Of a stretch of DNA of 60,000 nucleotides, positions 34,320 through 45,570 are shown one piece after another. The stretch lies in assembly GCA_950295325.1 (NCBI GenBank), contig OX485806.1:43645169-43705168 (forward strand). Direction: 5' to 3'. Position 1 is the first letter of the stretch. The number at the start of each line of letters is the position of its first letter. Position numbers and translations under genes: made by a program. The notes beneath the pieces are model-generated. The model ran no database searches and had not been told where the DNA came from. It saw nothing but the letters and a program-made list of their open reading frames with translations. The DNA is from Polytrichum commune. Taxonomy: Eukaryota; Streptophyta; Polytrichopsida; Polytrichales; Polytrichaceae.

Positions 34320-35230
34320 AAGTAGTAGTTTTAGAGAAGGGTGTCATTGTGAGTTTTTGGTGTGATTGGTTATGATGTTTGAGTTCATAAGGTGGGTTGA
34401 CTTGAGCTTGGTTGTTGTTGAGTTTTTTTTTATTAGGACAAGGTAAGAGGTATATTATGGCTATTTGGTGTATGTGATTCATGAGTTCCTTGACTTATCA
34501 TGTGATAGTGATGAGATGGTTAACATTCCAAGTGGCAAATTTTTAATGCATGGATAAGGGCGTCAAACTTGTTGCATTTTCTCTTGTGGTCATATTAGGG
34601 ATTGATCGTAGCAATAGGTCAATTCTATGAATTGGATGGTGTTTGAGGGGTTTGGGGGGATAGGTGTGTGGCTATCTATGAGGCTCCTAGGATACATAAG
34701 AATGTTGGGGTCTTAGTTGTGCCATGCATGTGCATGTGTTGTGCAACGCATGTGCATTGTATTAACCACTATGGGATTGTGATGTCTTAAGGTCGGGTGT
34801 GTTGATTGATAGACATATATGAGTGGATAATACCTTGTATGTTTGTTGGATTGGAGTGTGTGGGCTATGTGGTGTATGGCATTGTTATGTTGAGCTATGT
34901 GAAGGTTTTTTATGTGCGGAAAAATGCAAGTGGAGAGTAGTTGTGGCCATGTGTTGTTTGCATGGAGGGGGCATAGTGTGCAAATTGGTTTGAGTTGTGT
35001 TAGTGGTCAGAAGATGTTTTGTCTATAATTTCCCATATATTGGGCACATGACATTTTTAAGGTTTGCATGATGTGTGCATCAAAAATGCTTGGGGTTCTC
35101 CAATAGTGGTTTGGGAATTTTTCGTCAATTTGCTCATTAGACACCCATTTGTTGACGTAGGCATATTCAATTTTTGTAATGCATAGTTTTTTCTTCATGA
35201 TAATATTTTATTTTTATTTGTTTGAAGGTT
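34320..35230 (-). pseudogene. LINE C-terminal fragment, inverted copy
   Basis: The minus-strand reading resembles the C-terminal part of the plus-strand LINE at 41.3-41.6 kb. AHIMQTLKMSCAQYMGNYRQ (about 35060-35120) matches the AQITQTLKFWYAQYMGNHKK region there. Further on, CTLC, a TWPQLLSTC block and an AQHN-AIH motif match CTLC...TWPQLVSIC...ARHNIAVH. The plus strand is strongly G/T-rich here, the complement of the A/C-rich LINE coding strand. Stops interrupt the frame and the left limit is approximate. This copy faces away from the plus-strand copy, with their 5'-sides meeting near 35.25 kb. Confidence 0.65.
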
Positions 35231-35829
35231 GTGGACTTCTTTTTGGTCTTTGCATGTCGAGTTTCATTGAGTCAATAAGGTATGGTGTGCACTATATGTA
35301 TGTGGGGTCCACTCATAACATGGCTAAGCTACCTCCCCACCGCCAACCAAGCAAACCTCCCGTGTCATATCACATATGCCCCACACAATCAAACCCACAA
35401 CATAACCCCACAAATAGATTCTCCAACCCGTAAATTACAACACACAATATACATACATTCTACAATCTCCAATACCTATAGCCCAATACCACATATGTGT
35501 AACCAACAAATGGCCAGAAACCTGGATCCAAGATACTTAACCATCCTATGAAGACTCCACAAACTACCAGCAGACACATACCCAAATACAATGTACAAAA
35601 ATAGCTACACTCATTACAACACAACCATAACTACTATAGCACATGCATATTCCAACATCAACAATTCTAAGAAATGATCTACCCCATCTCCCACAAAAAA
35701 TAATACATGAAGTAACCAAATGCACCCCACCAACAAATAAGAGGATACCACCCTGCCACCCATACAACAAAAGACTTTGACAACCCACCTAACTACACAA
35801 GACCAAACAACCCCCACACTCAAACCCTA
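35231..35829 (+). other. LINE 5' region or leader
   Basis: A/C-rich, G-poor sequence continuous in composition with the LINE endonuclease region. Short frames exist but none is clearly an ORF1 protein. The exact LINE start is not visible. Confidence 0.35.
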
Positions 35830-36827
35830 AAAATAATCACCTGGAATGCCGGAAGCATTAACTCTAGCCTACTTGGTATTCGGGATCTCGTAAGAAAGTT
35901 ACACACAAACCCACACATTATACTCATAAAAGAAACCTAAATTCCAAAAACAAAATCCACATCATACATAGACCGCCAACTACAAGACTACAAGATCATA
36001 TGCAAGAACTCCACCAACATGACACAAAAACACAACATATACTCCGGCCCCACACAAGCAAGAGGAGGCATATTAGCCATGATACCCAAATCATTATACA
36101 CAAACGACAACATCACCCAAATCCCAACTCCTAGCAAAATATCACCATACCTACAAGTCAAATTAATCAAGAATAAACCCCTAACACCAGTATTCATCCT
36201 AAATATGTACATGCCACCACACCTAGAAGATATACCTCTCATACTAGAAATCTAGAATCAATCCAAAACCTAATATCACAACACCCAAACCACCAAACCA
36301 TACTAGCATGGGATTTCAATCGAGACATACTACTTAAAGGGAGAACAACCAACCGCATACCAACCCCGCCAAATCCAAACCCAACCTAAACCCTTCACAC
36401 AAAACATCGGCCTCAAGGTGATTAAAAATCCAATGGCTGTCACAAGACAAGGGGGCCACAATTACACATCAACAAACCATATAGATGGCTTCTATTCCAA
36501 TGCCCCCAACGCTCCTAACCTACAAAGCCACAAACTAACCAATTGCAATCAAAACTCATATCATTATCCAGTCCTTCTACAACTAGCCCCTAACAACATA
36601 GTCATCAAAGACACAACAACACCCATAAATACTCCGCAAATCATATACCCCATACCCCCTGGCAACCTCCAAAATCTACAAACAACCTTCCTAGATAGAC
36701 AAAACCTAGCAATAGAGAACCTCACACTAATGCTACAACAACACCACCTCACCCACACACAATGGGAAGACGAACAAAATAAACTACAAAAAATCATTAA
36801 TTCCCTCAGCCAATGCATAGAACAAAC
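35830..36827 (+). pseudogene. LINE endonuclease region, broken
   Basis: The segment opens with ITWNAGSINS and then HTNPHIILIKET, the first landmarks of AP-type endonucleases that nick target DNA in non-LTR retrotransposons. GGILAMIPKSLY and VFILNMYMPP follow. After a frame change, HNYTSTNHIDGFYSN (about 36450) sits where the family's 'S.IDRIY(V/S)' motif is expected. A Gln-rich helical stretch (36700-36820) then leads towards the reverse transcriptase linker. Stops and frameshifts occur (stop near 35938, frame change near 36250-36400). The coding strand is extremely poor in G. The frame is cut by the MITE at 36828. Confidence 0.65.
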
Positions 36828-37397
36828 CAGGAATGCTATCTTGTGAGCGGTGAGCGGTGAGCAGTGAGCCGTGAGCAGAAAATTTGAATTTTTATTCTTC
36901 AAATTTTTCAATGAAATGTATGATATAGACCCTAAGACCATTTTTCTCTATTTTTTATTCTCAATTGTGACTATAGAATATTCTTGTCTCGGATCCGAAA
37001 GGACCTTGACAAAAAAAAATCATTTTTTTTATTATCTGTTTTCCTTTTTTTGAGTTTTCGTGGATAAATACTTAAAATTGTAATTTACATTCTTATCCCT
37101 TATTTTATGTTCCCTATTATTTTGGAAGTTTTTTTCTAATTTTTTTTTTCGTTTTCTTCCGTTTCTTTTTATGGATGGTTTTTTCAAAAGTTTATAATTT
37201 CTTCCACTCCACGGTTATAGGCACCATCCACAGTTAAACGTGCCATCTACTTTTAGTCATATTTGTAAAGAAACTATACGAAGAGTCCTACTCGGTGTAA
37301 GAATTAAGTCAAATATTCTGATTTTTTTTTTTTAAAATCAAATTTTTTGCTCACCGCTCGCCGCTCACTGCTCACCGCTCACAAGATAGCGTCGCTG
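36828..37397. mobile_element. Mutator-like MITE, 570 bp, inserted in LINE
   Basis: Long inverted ends: the left reads CAGGAATGCTATCTTGTGAG and the right, on the minus strand, CAGCGACGCTATCTTGTGAG. Both then continue in repeated GCGGTGAGC/GCAGTGAGC units for about 30 more bases. An exact 10-bp direct duplication, TAGAACAAAC, flanks it (36818-36827 and 37398-37407); long duplications of 9-10 bp fit Mutator-like elements. The interior is T-rich with no transposase. Removing the element and one duplication brings the LINE frame on both sides together, which supports the boundaries. Confidence 0.85.
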
Positions 37398-37863
37398 TAG
37401 AACAAACCTGCATGGCAAAACCCACACCACCACTACCTAATAGGGTCAAGACCCAAGGAGGTTTCCTCCCTAGAACACAACAAAAAAATGGAAATATAAA
37501 TTGAAAATACATTATAGTACTCGTAAGGCCATAAGAGTTGCATGCCAATACCCCTACACGCACCTCCATAATACTCTTGACATAAGAATACTACAATTAA
37601 TACAAACCCTCTAGATCCTATCAACCCCACAAGATTGCGGGCATGGATAGAGGAAATAACCAATATCGGGAAAAACACCAAGACCAAAGCCCACAAAATC
37701 ATCACCAAACAAACAACACTAAACTGCAAATCACCATCACAAAATACAGAGTCTTACTAAATATCAAACCTAAGGTAGTCCATAAATAGATATTCCGCCC
37801 AACAACCAATAGCTCGCTTGACTGCATACAAAACTCACAAGACCATATCATCTCCAAACCTAA
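37398..37863 (+). pseudogene. LINE linker before reverse transcriptase
   Basis: A/C-rich sequence continuing the LINE after the MITE. The reading contains TKAHKIITKQTTLNC (about 37683-37727), a basic linker like that between endonuclease and reverse transcriptase in non-LTR elements. Several stops interrupt it. The reverse transcriptase itself does not follow; the next sequence is a solo LTR. Confidence 0.45.
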
Positions 37864-39613
37864 TGTAGTAGCCACAAACCCCCACCTTTATGCGTCATAA
37901 TCTGGGTGAGAGCCTGTGGTTCACATGTACTCATCTAACTCCCCTAACTCTGGCATTCAACCTCCAATATTCTTCCAATACCAATATCAACACGCCACTT
38001 TTATTCCATTTGCCCAAGGTCACAGTATTGAGAAATACTCCATGTCCTTAGGTTATTGCCACACACACTTATTCATTAAGTCTCCACACTCACTCAATTA
38101 GATCTCACAACGATGTTAATAAACTAATCTGCCCAATTGTCTAGGTAATCTTAATAACATGTCCAAGTTTCCCCTAAGGCTAACCGCTCACTGCCCTAAT
38201 TACTTAAATAATTGAATCGACACCTGCAGCCTCCTGGCCTCCCTTCTACCGGTCTCAGCCCCGTGAGGGCAGCGTATGCCCAGCACCACCTCTAGCGGTT
38301 GGAACCAACCCACCTCTACTGCCAGCCAGTTCGTTTGTAAAGCCCTCAATCTCTGCCTCAGCTACTGAACTCACATGCATATTGTTCAACCATCCTCGAA
38401 ACTCACTGGAACTCTAGACCTGCCACAATTCTACCCAACACTGGTTGGTGTCGCACTCAGAAAATTCCCAATGCCACATGCTGGTCAATTCTCCCCCTTT
38501 GCCGTGAGGAATTAGAGTGTGTGTGAATGTGTGAATGCGCCATGCTTCCTCTGCTAGGGCAAATTCCTCTCTACACCATCCCCCCAGGGCCGTCTTCGCT
38601 CAATTCTGACACGTCAATTTTGAGTATTGCATTGCCCAGTTGACCAGTCTACCGAGTAGTATCGGAATTTCTCATAGATCAACCGCAGCCCAGGTGGGTG
38701 TGAGATTCTCAGCTCACAAGGTTGAATTCCTTGGCACAACAGCTGGTTTACTGGGCTCTTCCTTGACGGCTCTCTGTTCGCGCACTTGAGTTCATCAACC
38801 TTATGATTCAGTGACCTCTCCTTTGCACCTCTGTATTAACTCCTGTTCGAATGCAGTTGGATAAATTTTTGTTGGTTGTCATTGCCCTGGTTGCCTTCTT
38901 AATTTCATCTCCTCACTCCCCACTGGTTATTCAACAAATGTGAGTGTGCTGCCCACTTCGACTTGGTGCCCACATTGGTTGGCTCCCCCTCAGCTGAGCC
39001 GCTGACTAAGATTCATTCTAGTAGCTAGTCTGGAGCTGCACCCGCCTCCAACCTTCCTGTTCCCTCCTCAACTCTATACCAGTAAAGCCTTTGGCCAAAG
39101 TGGCCTACCGCCCTACCTATCAGGACGCACACCATCCATGCCCAGGCGAACATGGTTTCGCCCCTACAAGCATCTCTTCCTTGCTGCCCTCCTCCGAGCC
39201 CTGGTTCCACAGCGTGATGTTCGACCTTCAGTGCGGAGAGAGAGAGAGAGTGTCCTTCCCCCAGAGGCAGCCTCAGCCGCCTCCGCCAGAGTCCATGGTC
39301 CCGGAAATTGCTAGGGCTAACAGTGCCCATTGCCCTTAATGGGCAGCAACTGATACTACCAAGGTCAATAAAAGCCCCCTGCTCGCAAAGTCCAAGCTTT
39401 TAAAATCTAAGAACCCCACTAACTAATATTTTAACTGCCCTCAACTAATCCTACCAGCACTAAAGCACTAACATCCTAGCTTTAACTTTAAATTGCAATC
39501 CAGCTCAAAGCCCACTCTTTTTATGTTTTAAGGTAATCAATGAAAAATCCAGTACTAAGGTTTAGTGAATTGTAAAGGTTAAGAACACATGTGGGCACCA
39601 TGTTGGGCTCACA
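37864..39613 (-). mobile_element. Solo LTR, minus strand, inside the LINE
   Basis: On the minus strand it starts TGTGAGCCCAACATGGTGCC followed by CACATGTG. On the plus strand its other end, TGTAGTAGCCACAAACCCCC followed by ACCTTTATGCGTC, aligns with the TGTGAGGCCAAACCCCCCAC...TTAAGCGTC end of the complete element's LTR. Length 1,750 bp. It carries a GC-rich middle (38.2-39.3 kb) and a short GA repeat near 39240. The sequence 39515-39613 aligns with 1795-1895. No retroviral genes follow, so it is a solo LTR. Flanks (CCTAA left, CAATA right) show no clean target duplication. Confidence 0.7.
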
Positions 39614-40390
39614 CAATACCACAAAAAACAAATAAAACAAAAGACTATCCATATGTTAGTATCATCAACAACACCCAATCAAAGGACAACAAATATATAC
39701 ACCCCCCTTAAAAATTACCAACCTCAAACTATCCAAACAAGAGTGCAACCCAGACAAAGACATCCAAGTGGACCAACCAACCATCCAAATACAAGACTCA
39801 TAAGCTAACATATACGACCAAAGAGGGAAATACATGGCCACTATTACTACCGAACGCCTACAATGGCTATGGAATCAATTCTCCCAAAATAACCCCACAA
39901 AACCAACCAACTCCCTACAACCCCAAAACATTGAAACGGAAATACAATGGCTCATACAAAGATACATAACTATACTCTCCAAGAGAAAACTAAAAAACAT
40001 ACAACCAAATAATCTACACCACACACTACACCTGGCGATTACTAAAATACTGATAGAATCCTTTAAAATTACACACTCATATTATTCATTCCCATTCACT
40101 TGCCCCACCCAACTCACACAATATTACTCACATCACAACGGGAACAAAATATTTGGCTCCATGGGGCATGCACAATCCTCCACATGGAAAGGCATTGGCC
40201 TAGCATACCCACGGACCATAACAAAATTGTGGAAGCTATCCACTTGGCCAGAATGGCAGCCAAGGAAGATATGAATACAACCACCATCCTCATAGTTAAC
40301 CACAACGATTGGACAACACAACAAATCCCACTAACCACAAACGTTGACATACACATACTGGCAACCATCCCCCCACATACCATATAATAT
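39614..40390 (+). pseudogene. LINE region between reverse transcriptase and RNase H
   Basis: The LINE resumes. The 146-codon frame 39834-40274 contains KIFGSMGHAQSSTWKGIGLA (about residues 104-123), and a second frame (40100-40387) overlaps it and continues the homology (ARMAAKEDMNTTTILIVNHN). I recognise this as a block that precedes the RNase H domain in this kind of LINE, but not as a named domain. No reverse transcriptase catalytic (F/Y)xDD motif is visible before it, so the polymerase domain appears lost at the junction with the solo LTR. Confidence 0.45.
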
Positions 40391-41726
40391 AACCCTATGC
40401 CGGAATGGCCTTATCACTTACAATATGTAGAACCATCACTCACATTATTAATCTGTATACATAGCCAAACAAACCCAGCACACAACCTACAAACCCCACA
40501 TGAACTATCACAAGTACTAAAATAAACCACTAACACACACATAGACACCTAGCTCATTAAATCCACAATACCACACTAACGCATTAAATTCTCAAACACA
40601 TGGAAAAACACACCAAAAAATTACACTCCCACAACAAAAACCATCCCCACAATAACCCTACCGTCTAAATACTACCAATATCACCCTCTTAAATATTACC
40701 CACAACAATGCATATACACAGACGGGTCATTTATCCCTCCCTCTAAAAACTCCAAAAGGGAAATAGAAGGCAACACGGCACGATTCAGATAATATAGCCC
40801 CAACAATAACACTCAAATATCATAAAGATTACCGGGATACCAAAACATCTTACGAGCAAAACTGAACGCCATACTCATTGCTATTAAAACCATACAAACC
40901 ACCCAAACAAACACACACATATTCACAAACATATTTAATCAACAACCACATACAACACCCAACTTCACAACACCATCACCCAGATAAACTCCTTATAGCA
41001 ACCATAATACATCAAATTTACTGGACCCCACATTTAATCCACATCCACAAATTACGAACCCATACGAGCATTATGGGAAATGAAATAGCTAATACACTAG
41101 CCAAGGAAGGAACACTTAAGGGAAAACCATCCGCCACACCTCACATACACCTAGCCCATGTTACACCCTACACGCTAGCAAGTTGCCCAAAACAAATTCC
41201 CATACGTAGAGAAATGGCTATCCAACAGACAGATAAACCAAGAACTCTCCAACCATTCTCGAAAAATAAAAAAGTAATGGACGCACAAATCACCCAAACC
41301 TTAAAATTTTGGTATGCCCAATACATGGGTAATCACAAAAAAATCATTTTTTGGCCTCTCAAATTTCAGAACCCCAACTGCACATTATGCCACGGAAACG
41401 ATAGAGACACATGGCCACAGCTAGTATCCATTTGTGAACATCCCTATTTAAAAGGCTTAAGAATTGCTCGCCACAATATAGCGGTACACCTTATCACTCA
41501 AACATTACAAGCCAACAAACACATTCGTTTCTACACACTTACAAATGCAAGCAACCTCAACAACATGAACCAAAAAAAAACCGTCCCAGAATGGCTCATA
41601 AAATGTACAAGTCCACAAACAAATGGCCAATGCCAAGCCAAATTAAGACGATATATACTAAGTGTACTAGGAACCCCAAACCACACACCAACTACTGACA
41701 CCTACACACACAATATAATTCATTGA
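40391..41726 (+). pseudogene. LINE RNase H domain and Cys/His C-terminal block
   Basis: CIYTDGSFIPPS at 40709-40744 is the first RNase H catalytic motif. AKLNAILIAIKTIQ (about 40858) fits the second, and HKLRTHTSIMGNEIANTLAK (about 41046) is the final RNase H segment, after a frame change before 40878. RNase H removes the RNA strand during element copying. Downstream are AQYMGNHKK and a Cys/His block, CTLCHGNDRDTWPQLVSICE, ending with LKGLRIARHNIAVHLI (about 41380-41495). The frame 40878-41726 (282 codons) is open; upstream pieces are broken. Confidence 0.7.
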
Positions 41727-42180
41727 ATTCACATACTGTCATGACAAATTCCTAGAACAAGCCCTCACGCTCAAACACGCCAAATATGACCCATTAATTA
41801 GTAGCATACAAAAAAGGATGGAAAACGAACCCCCTCACACTATCACATCGGGCATAAGAGGCGTTGTACATGAACAATCCATTAACAAATTAACTAATCT
41901 TAAAATCCCAAAGTCCAACATTAAAACACTCATGAAAAATATACACCAAAATGCCATTAAATATCTGAATTACCTTGTCCTCAACAAAAGGAAACTTGAA
42001 AATGAACAAGCTACTATCACACCTCCCAAAACAAAAGGGATTAAAAACAAACCAATAGAGCTCACCTCCCATAGAGGCATATACCCTCCTGCTACAACAA
42101 GGCCCGCCGTGTTAAGCATTTGGACAAGGGGCTCACATTCACGCTGGTATCATATACAGGCGTCAAGTGTAGTGTAGTTT
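41727..42180 (+). pseudogene. LINE C-terminal tail
   Basis: The A/C-rich frame 41818-42177 (119 codons) continues the LINE composition and codon bias after a stop at about 41724. It is Lys/Asn/Ile-rich with no recognised domain. The + strand switches abruptly to G/T-rich at 42180, marking the end of this copy. No poly(A) tail is visible. Confidence 0.4.
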
Positions 42181-43060
42181 GTAGGGTGTAGGGACAAGTA
42201 TTGTGAATATATTTTTCTTTTGCAAATTGATTTGCAATTTTGCTGCCTGAGTTCTCAATGTGTGCTATGACTTTTTGTATTGGTATGTTATATTTGGTCC
42301 ATAGGATTTTAATGGACTATGGCTAAAATAAATATTTTATTGGGGTGATTGTGTTAGGATGAGCGGTGGCAAATGTGATTATTAATGAGGTATATGCTAT
42401 TGAGGTTGTTGGTAAATACGAAGGTGTATTGTGGTTGGTCTTTTGTGGCAATGATAACAATGAATAAGGCATATAGTTCCACGTGTAGTATATTGGTAAT
42501 TGAAAGAATCTTTTGGCGATGCAAAGGTTGTTATTTGAATTTTATATTCATAAAACATCAATGTTTCCAATGTCATGTTTGACTGGTAATATGAAGGAGC
42601 CATCTATGTATACACATCATTGTGGGTTGTATTTGGGGGGTATTTATGTGTTATAACATATTGTGCAAAGGAATTGCAGTGTTATGTAAAGTTTATTCGG
42701 TAATTACGGGGGTTGTTTGCCATAGTTTTGTGAGTTTTAATTTGTATTCGATGGGTGTGTGTTGTATGGGGTTGGTTTTCACATGTGTGTTGTAAAGTTC
42801 CAAAATGTTGGTTGTAAGGTTTTGAGTTGGTTGCTGATATCTTGGAGGGGTTCTTTGGTTGTGGATGCATATTATTGATGTGTAGTGGTTTTGGTATTGG
42901 TACATGTATTTGGGCAATTCGGTAGTGCGGTTGTATTCTATGGTGTTTGGAGGGGGGGGGGAGGATGGTAATGATCGTGTGGATATCTCAATGTGTTTCT
43001 AGGCTTTCTTGGGCTTTGTGATTACATATCATTATAGTTGTGGTAGAGGGGTCTTTTTTG
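42181..43060 (-). pseudogene. Second inverted LINE fragment
   Basis: The plus strand is G/T-rich, complementary to the A/C-rich LINE coding strand. Minus-strand frames (42682-42917, 42397-42603) have the same Thr/His/Asn/Gln-rich composition as the plus-strand LINE. A segment near 42420 (TTIHLRIYQQPQ) lies in a context like the FTNIFNQQP region of its RNase H domain. Decayed, with many stops. The assignment rests on composition and one weak motif. Confidence 0.4.
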
Positions 43061-44199
43061 ACGGCCATTATTGCCCTATGGATAACGTATGTGGTGTATT
43101 TTTGGTCTCATGGGTGGATTAGTCCAACCCCCATTTATTATACATGGGGCCATTCACGGTTAGGGTACTACTTTTGGCCGTCTAACGGAAAACGGACTTT
43201 TTTGGATAACTTCACATGCTTGGTATGCTTAGATTTGTATTGTGAAGCATATTTGGGATCATACCTACATTTCATACTCTATATCGAGTACACTGACAAA
43301 GTTAATTTAGAGAGAATAGGGTCATCTAAGATATCCTTTTGATTCCTTAAAGGACATTCAGGAGTGTTGTCTTAATTGTTCATCTTAGGATCAAGGAATG
43401 AAAAGGACAACAAGAATCAATCGAAACAATCCCAAATTTTTTCCTCACACTCATCGTTCAAGTGTGTACCAATAGAACCAAATATGTATTGAATAGCAAT
43501 TGCCCAACTTTACATGTAGCACCAAACATGTCCAAATATACATATACTCACAGCCACACGTAAAAAGAACGTCTAGTATTAGAATTGGACAAAAAAATTT
43601 ATATGAATGGACACATGACACTTTTACCAAGGTACCAAGATACATAACAGGAAATAATTGACCACCAATGTACACCTAAATAGCAAAAAAATGCCACTGA
43701 TGTGGCCTAGGGTTTAGGGTGATTATTAAATAATAATAAAAATATTTCTTGATAAAGATTATGAACTATCTACTTGTTTATGTAAAATTTATTGATCAAA
43801 TAATAATAAATCATGATAAAAACCAAGATTAATGCGACAAAGTCCTTAAGTCCTTTGTCCCGAAAGTAGTACCCTGATCATGAATGGCCCCACATGATTT
43901 CATTAAATTGTTTGATCCAAAAAATAAATCACAATTGTGGGATGAGTTGTATTGTATGAGTTGCATGGGGCACATAAAGGGTGAAGAATAGTATGATTGT
44001 GTGATTTGGTAGGTGTAGATGAATATGTTTATTAATTGTAGATGGGTGAAATGTTTGGTGATAGTTGTGAGGGTTGCATTTTTTGGTTTTTTTTTAAAAG
44101 GTTATGACATATTGTTGAGTTAGCCATAGTATTTCATGGCAAAGTCTTATGGGGGTAGTTGGAATAAGTTGACCATGTGATGTGTCCTTATTTTTTGAA
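43061..44199. other. Unassigned DNA
   Basis: No supported gene. 43100-43700 has balanced composition and a 100-codon frame (43040-43342) without recognisable domain. 43900-44130 is G/T-rich and may be another inverted LINE scrap. Confidence 0.3.
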
Positions 44200-44664
44200 T
44201 CCCTCCCAACATAAAAAAAACACTGATCCAAACACCCACCCACCACCCATACCTCCACCAAAATCTTCCATCAAAGCAATATTCTACACCATAATCTTCA
44301 TCTCTTAAATAGTATTGTGTACACCAAAAATTACACACCCACTCAAGGTTAACACACATTGACAACACATTTAACCATCATAAGCTCCCCATTACAAACA
44401 TATACAACTACAGAGAACATAAGTCGCATGATGCACCACACCAAACTATTGCAAAAACACCACCATATCCAAAATTTCATCACTTAGAAACAACACCATG
44501 AATCACACTATCACCATATACATAGCAGTTAACAACCAACACAAATGCCCTTAGTATATTAAAAAAATCCACATCATAGACCTCAACATGTTCATACTAC
44601 TTGCAGATGATATTCAACCAAACCCCGGACCACTCACACATATCTTAAAAACTATCCCAAAATA
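44200..44664 (+). pseudogene. LINE 5' fragment with NPGP (2A-like) motif
   Basis: A/C-rich sequence like the LINE coding strand. At 44588-44632 it reads MFILLLADDIQPNPGP. Many non-LTR retrotransposons carry, just before the endonuclease, a hydrophobic stretch ending in a D(V/I)ExNPGP-type sequence related to the 2A ribosome-skipping peptides. Here the leucine-rich lead and the NPGP are intact, while the usual glutamate is glutamine. No endonuclease follows because a TA repeat begins 30 bases downstream. Confidence 0.5.

Positions 44665-44719
<55 letters not shown>
44665..44719. repeat. (TA)n microsatellite
   Basis: About 27 TA units, uninterrupted, directly after the LINE 5' fragment. Confidence 0.95.
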
Positions 44720-44722
<3 letters not shown>

Positions 44723-44959
44723 AAACAATATTTCATGCCCAACACCCTCAGATTAAAACCACATTACCTACATCTTTAAGACATTTTTATCCATATTTAT
44801 TATCCAACATGAACACTAACAATAATAATCACATGATGCATCTTAGATGACATAGCTTCCTCCTATCCAATTACCCACTGCATTTTTGATTTTTTTCCTT
44901 CATGATAGTTTTGAGCCCTTTCCCTCACCAATGGAAAGTGCTATCATGTGAGTGGTGAG
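44720..44959. other. Spacer ending in a MITE-like terminus
   Basis: Mostly A/C-rich. At 44939-44959, GCTATCATGTGAGTGGTGAG resembles the terminus of the Mutator-like MITE at 36.8 kb (GCTATCTTGTGAGCGGTGAG). Only one end is present. Confidence 0.35.
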
Positions 44960-45174
44960 TGTGAGCGCCAATCACCCCCACCCTTCAATTGCGTCCTAGT
45001 CCAGGTGAGGGATCATGCGCTACATGCAAGTTTGCAATTCATGTGTGTGCAAGCAAGGCAAAAGGATTGGAAGAAGTGGTGTGTATAACACCTTTTTATT
45101 AAAGGCATTTAAGCGTTCACAAACACTCAAATGTAGTACATTGTGCTAAACACTACACTTGGCCATATCCCTCT
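44960..45174 (-). repeat. LTR end fragment next to the complete element
   Basis: TGTGAGCGCCAATCACCCCC, then CACCCTTCAATTGCGTCC, aligns with the end of the complete element's LTR (TGTGAGGCCAAACCCCCCAC, then CCTTAAGCGTCC), but is clearly diverged. It is a fragment of a related older LTR, interrupted at 45175 by the complete element. Confidence 0.5.
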
Positions 45175-45313
45175 TGTGAGGCCAAACCCCCCACCCTTAA
45201 GCGTCCGTAGTCCGAGTAGTGGGTTTGGGCTCACATTCCTCCGCGGTATTGGATTTGGACTTGGATGAGTCCATAGTGCAAGGTTCACCCTTCAAGTGGT
45301 CTTGGATTTAACT

Positions 45314-45570
45314 AGCTCCTTCATAAACCCAGCTCCTTCATAAACCCAGCTTCTTAGCTTCTAACTAAACAAACCCAGCTCCTTCATAAACCCAGCTTCT
45401 TAGCTTCTAACTAAACAAACCCAGCTCCTTCATAAACCCAGCTCCTTCATAAACCCAGCTCCTTAGCTTCTAAATAAACAAACCCAGGTCCTTCATAAAC
45501 CCAGCTCTTTACTTTCTAACTAAACAAACCCAGCTCCTTCATAAACCCAGCTCCTTCATGAACCCACAAC
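45314..45570. repeat. Tandem array in the 3' LTR (AACCCAGCTCCTTCATA type)
   Basis: About eight copies of a 17-base unit CCCAGCTCCTTCATAAA are interleaved with four copies of a TTAGCTTCTAACTAAACAAA-type block, giving a higher-order unit of roughly 46-63 bases. The right LTR has only one or two degenerate copies (54351-54430). Confidence 0.85.
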
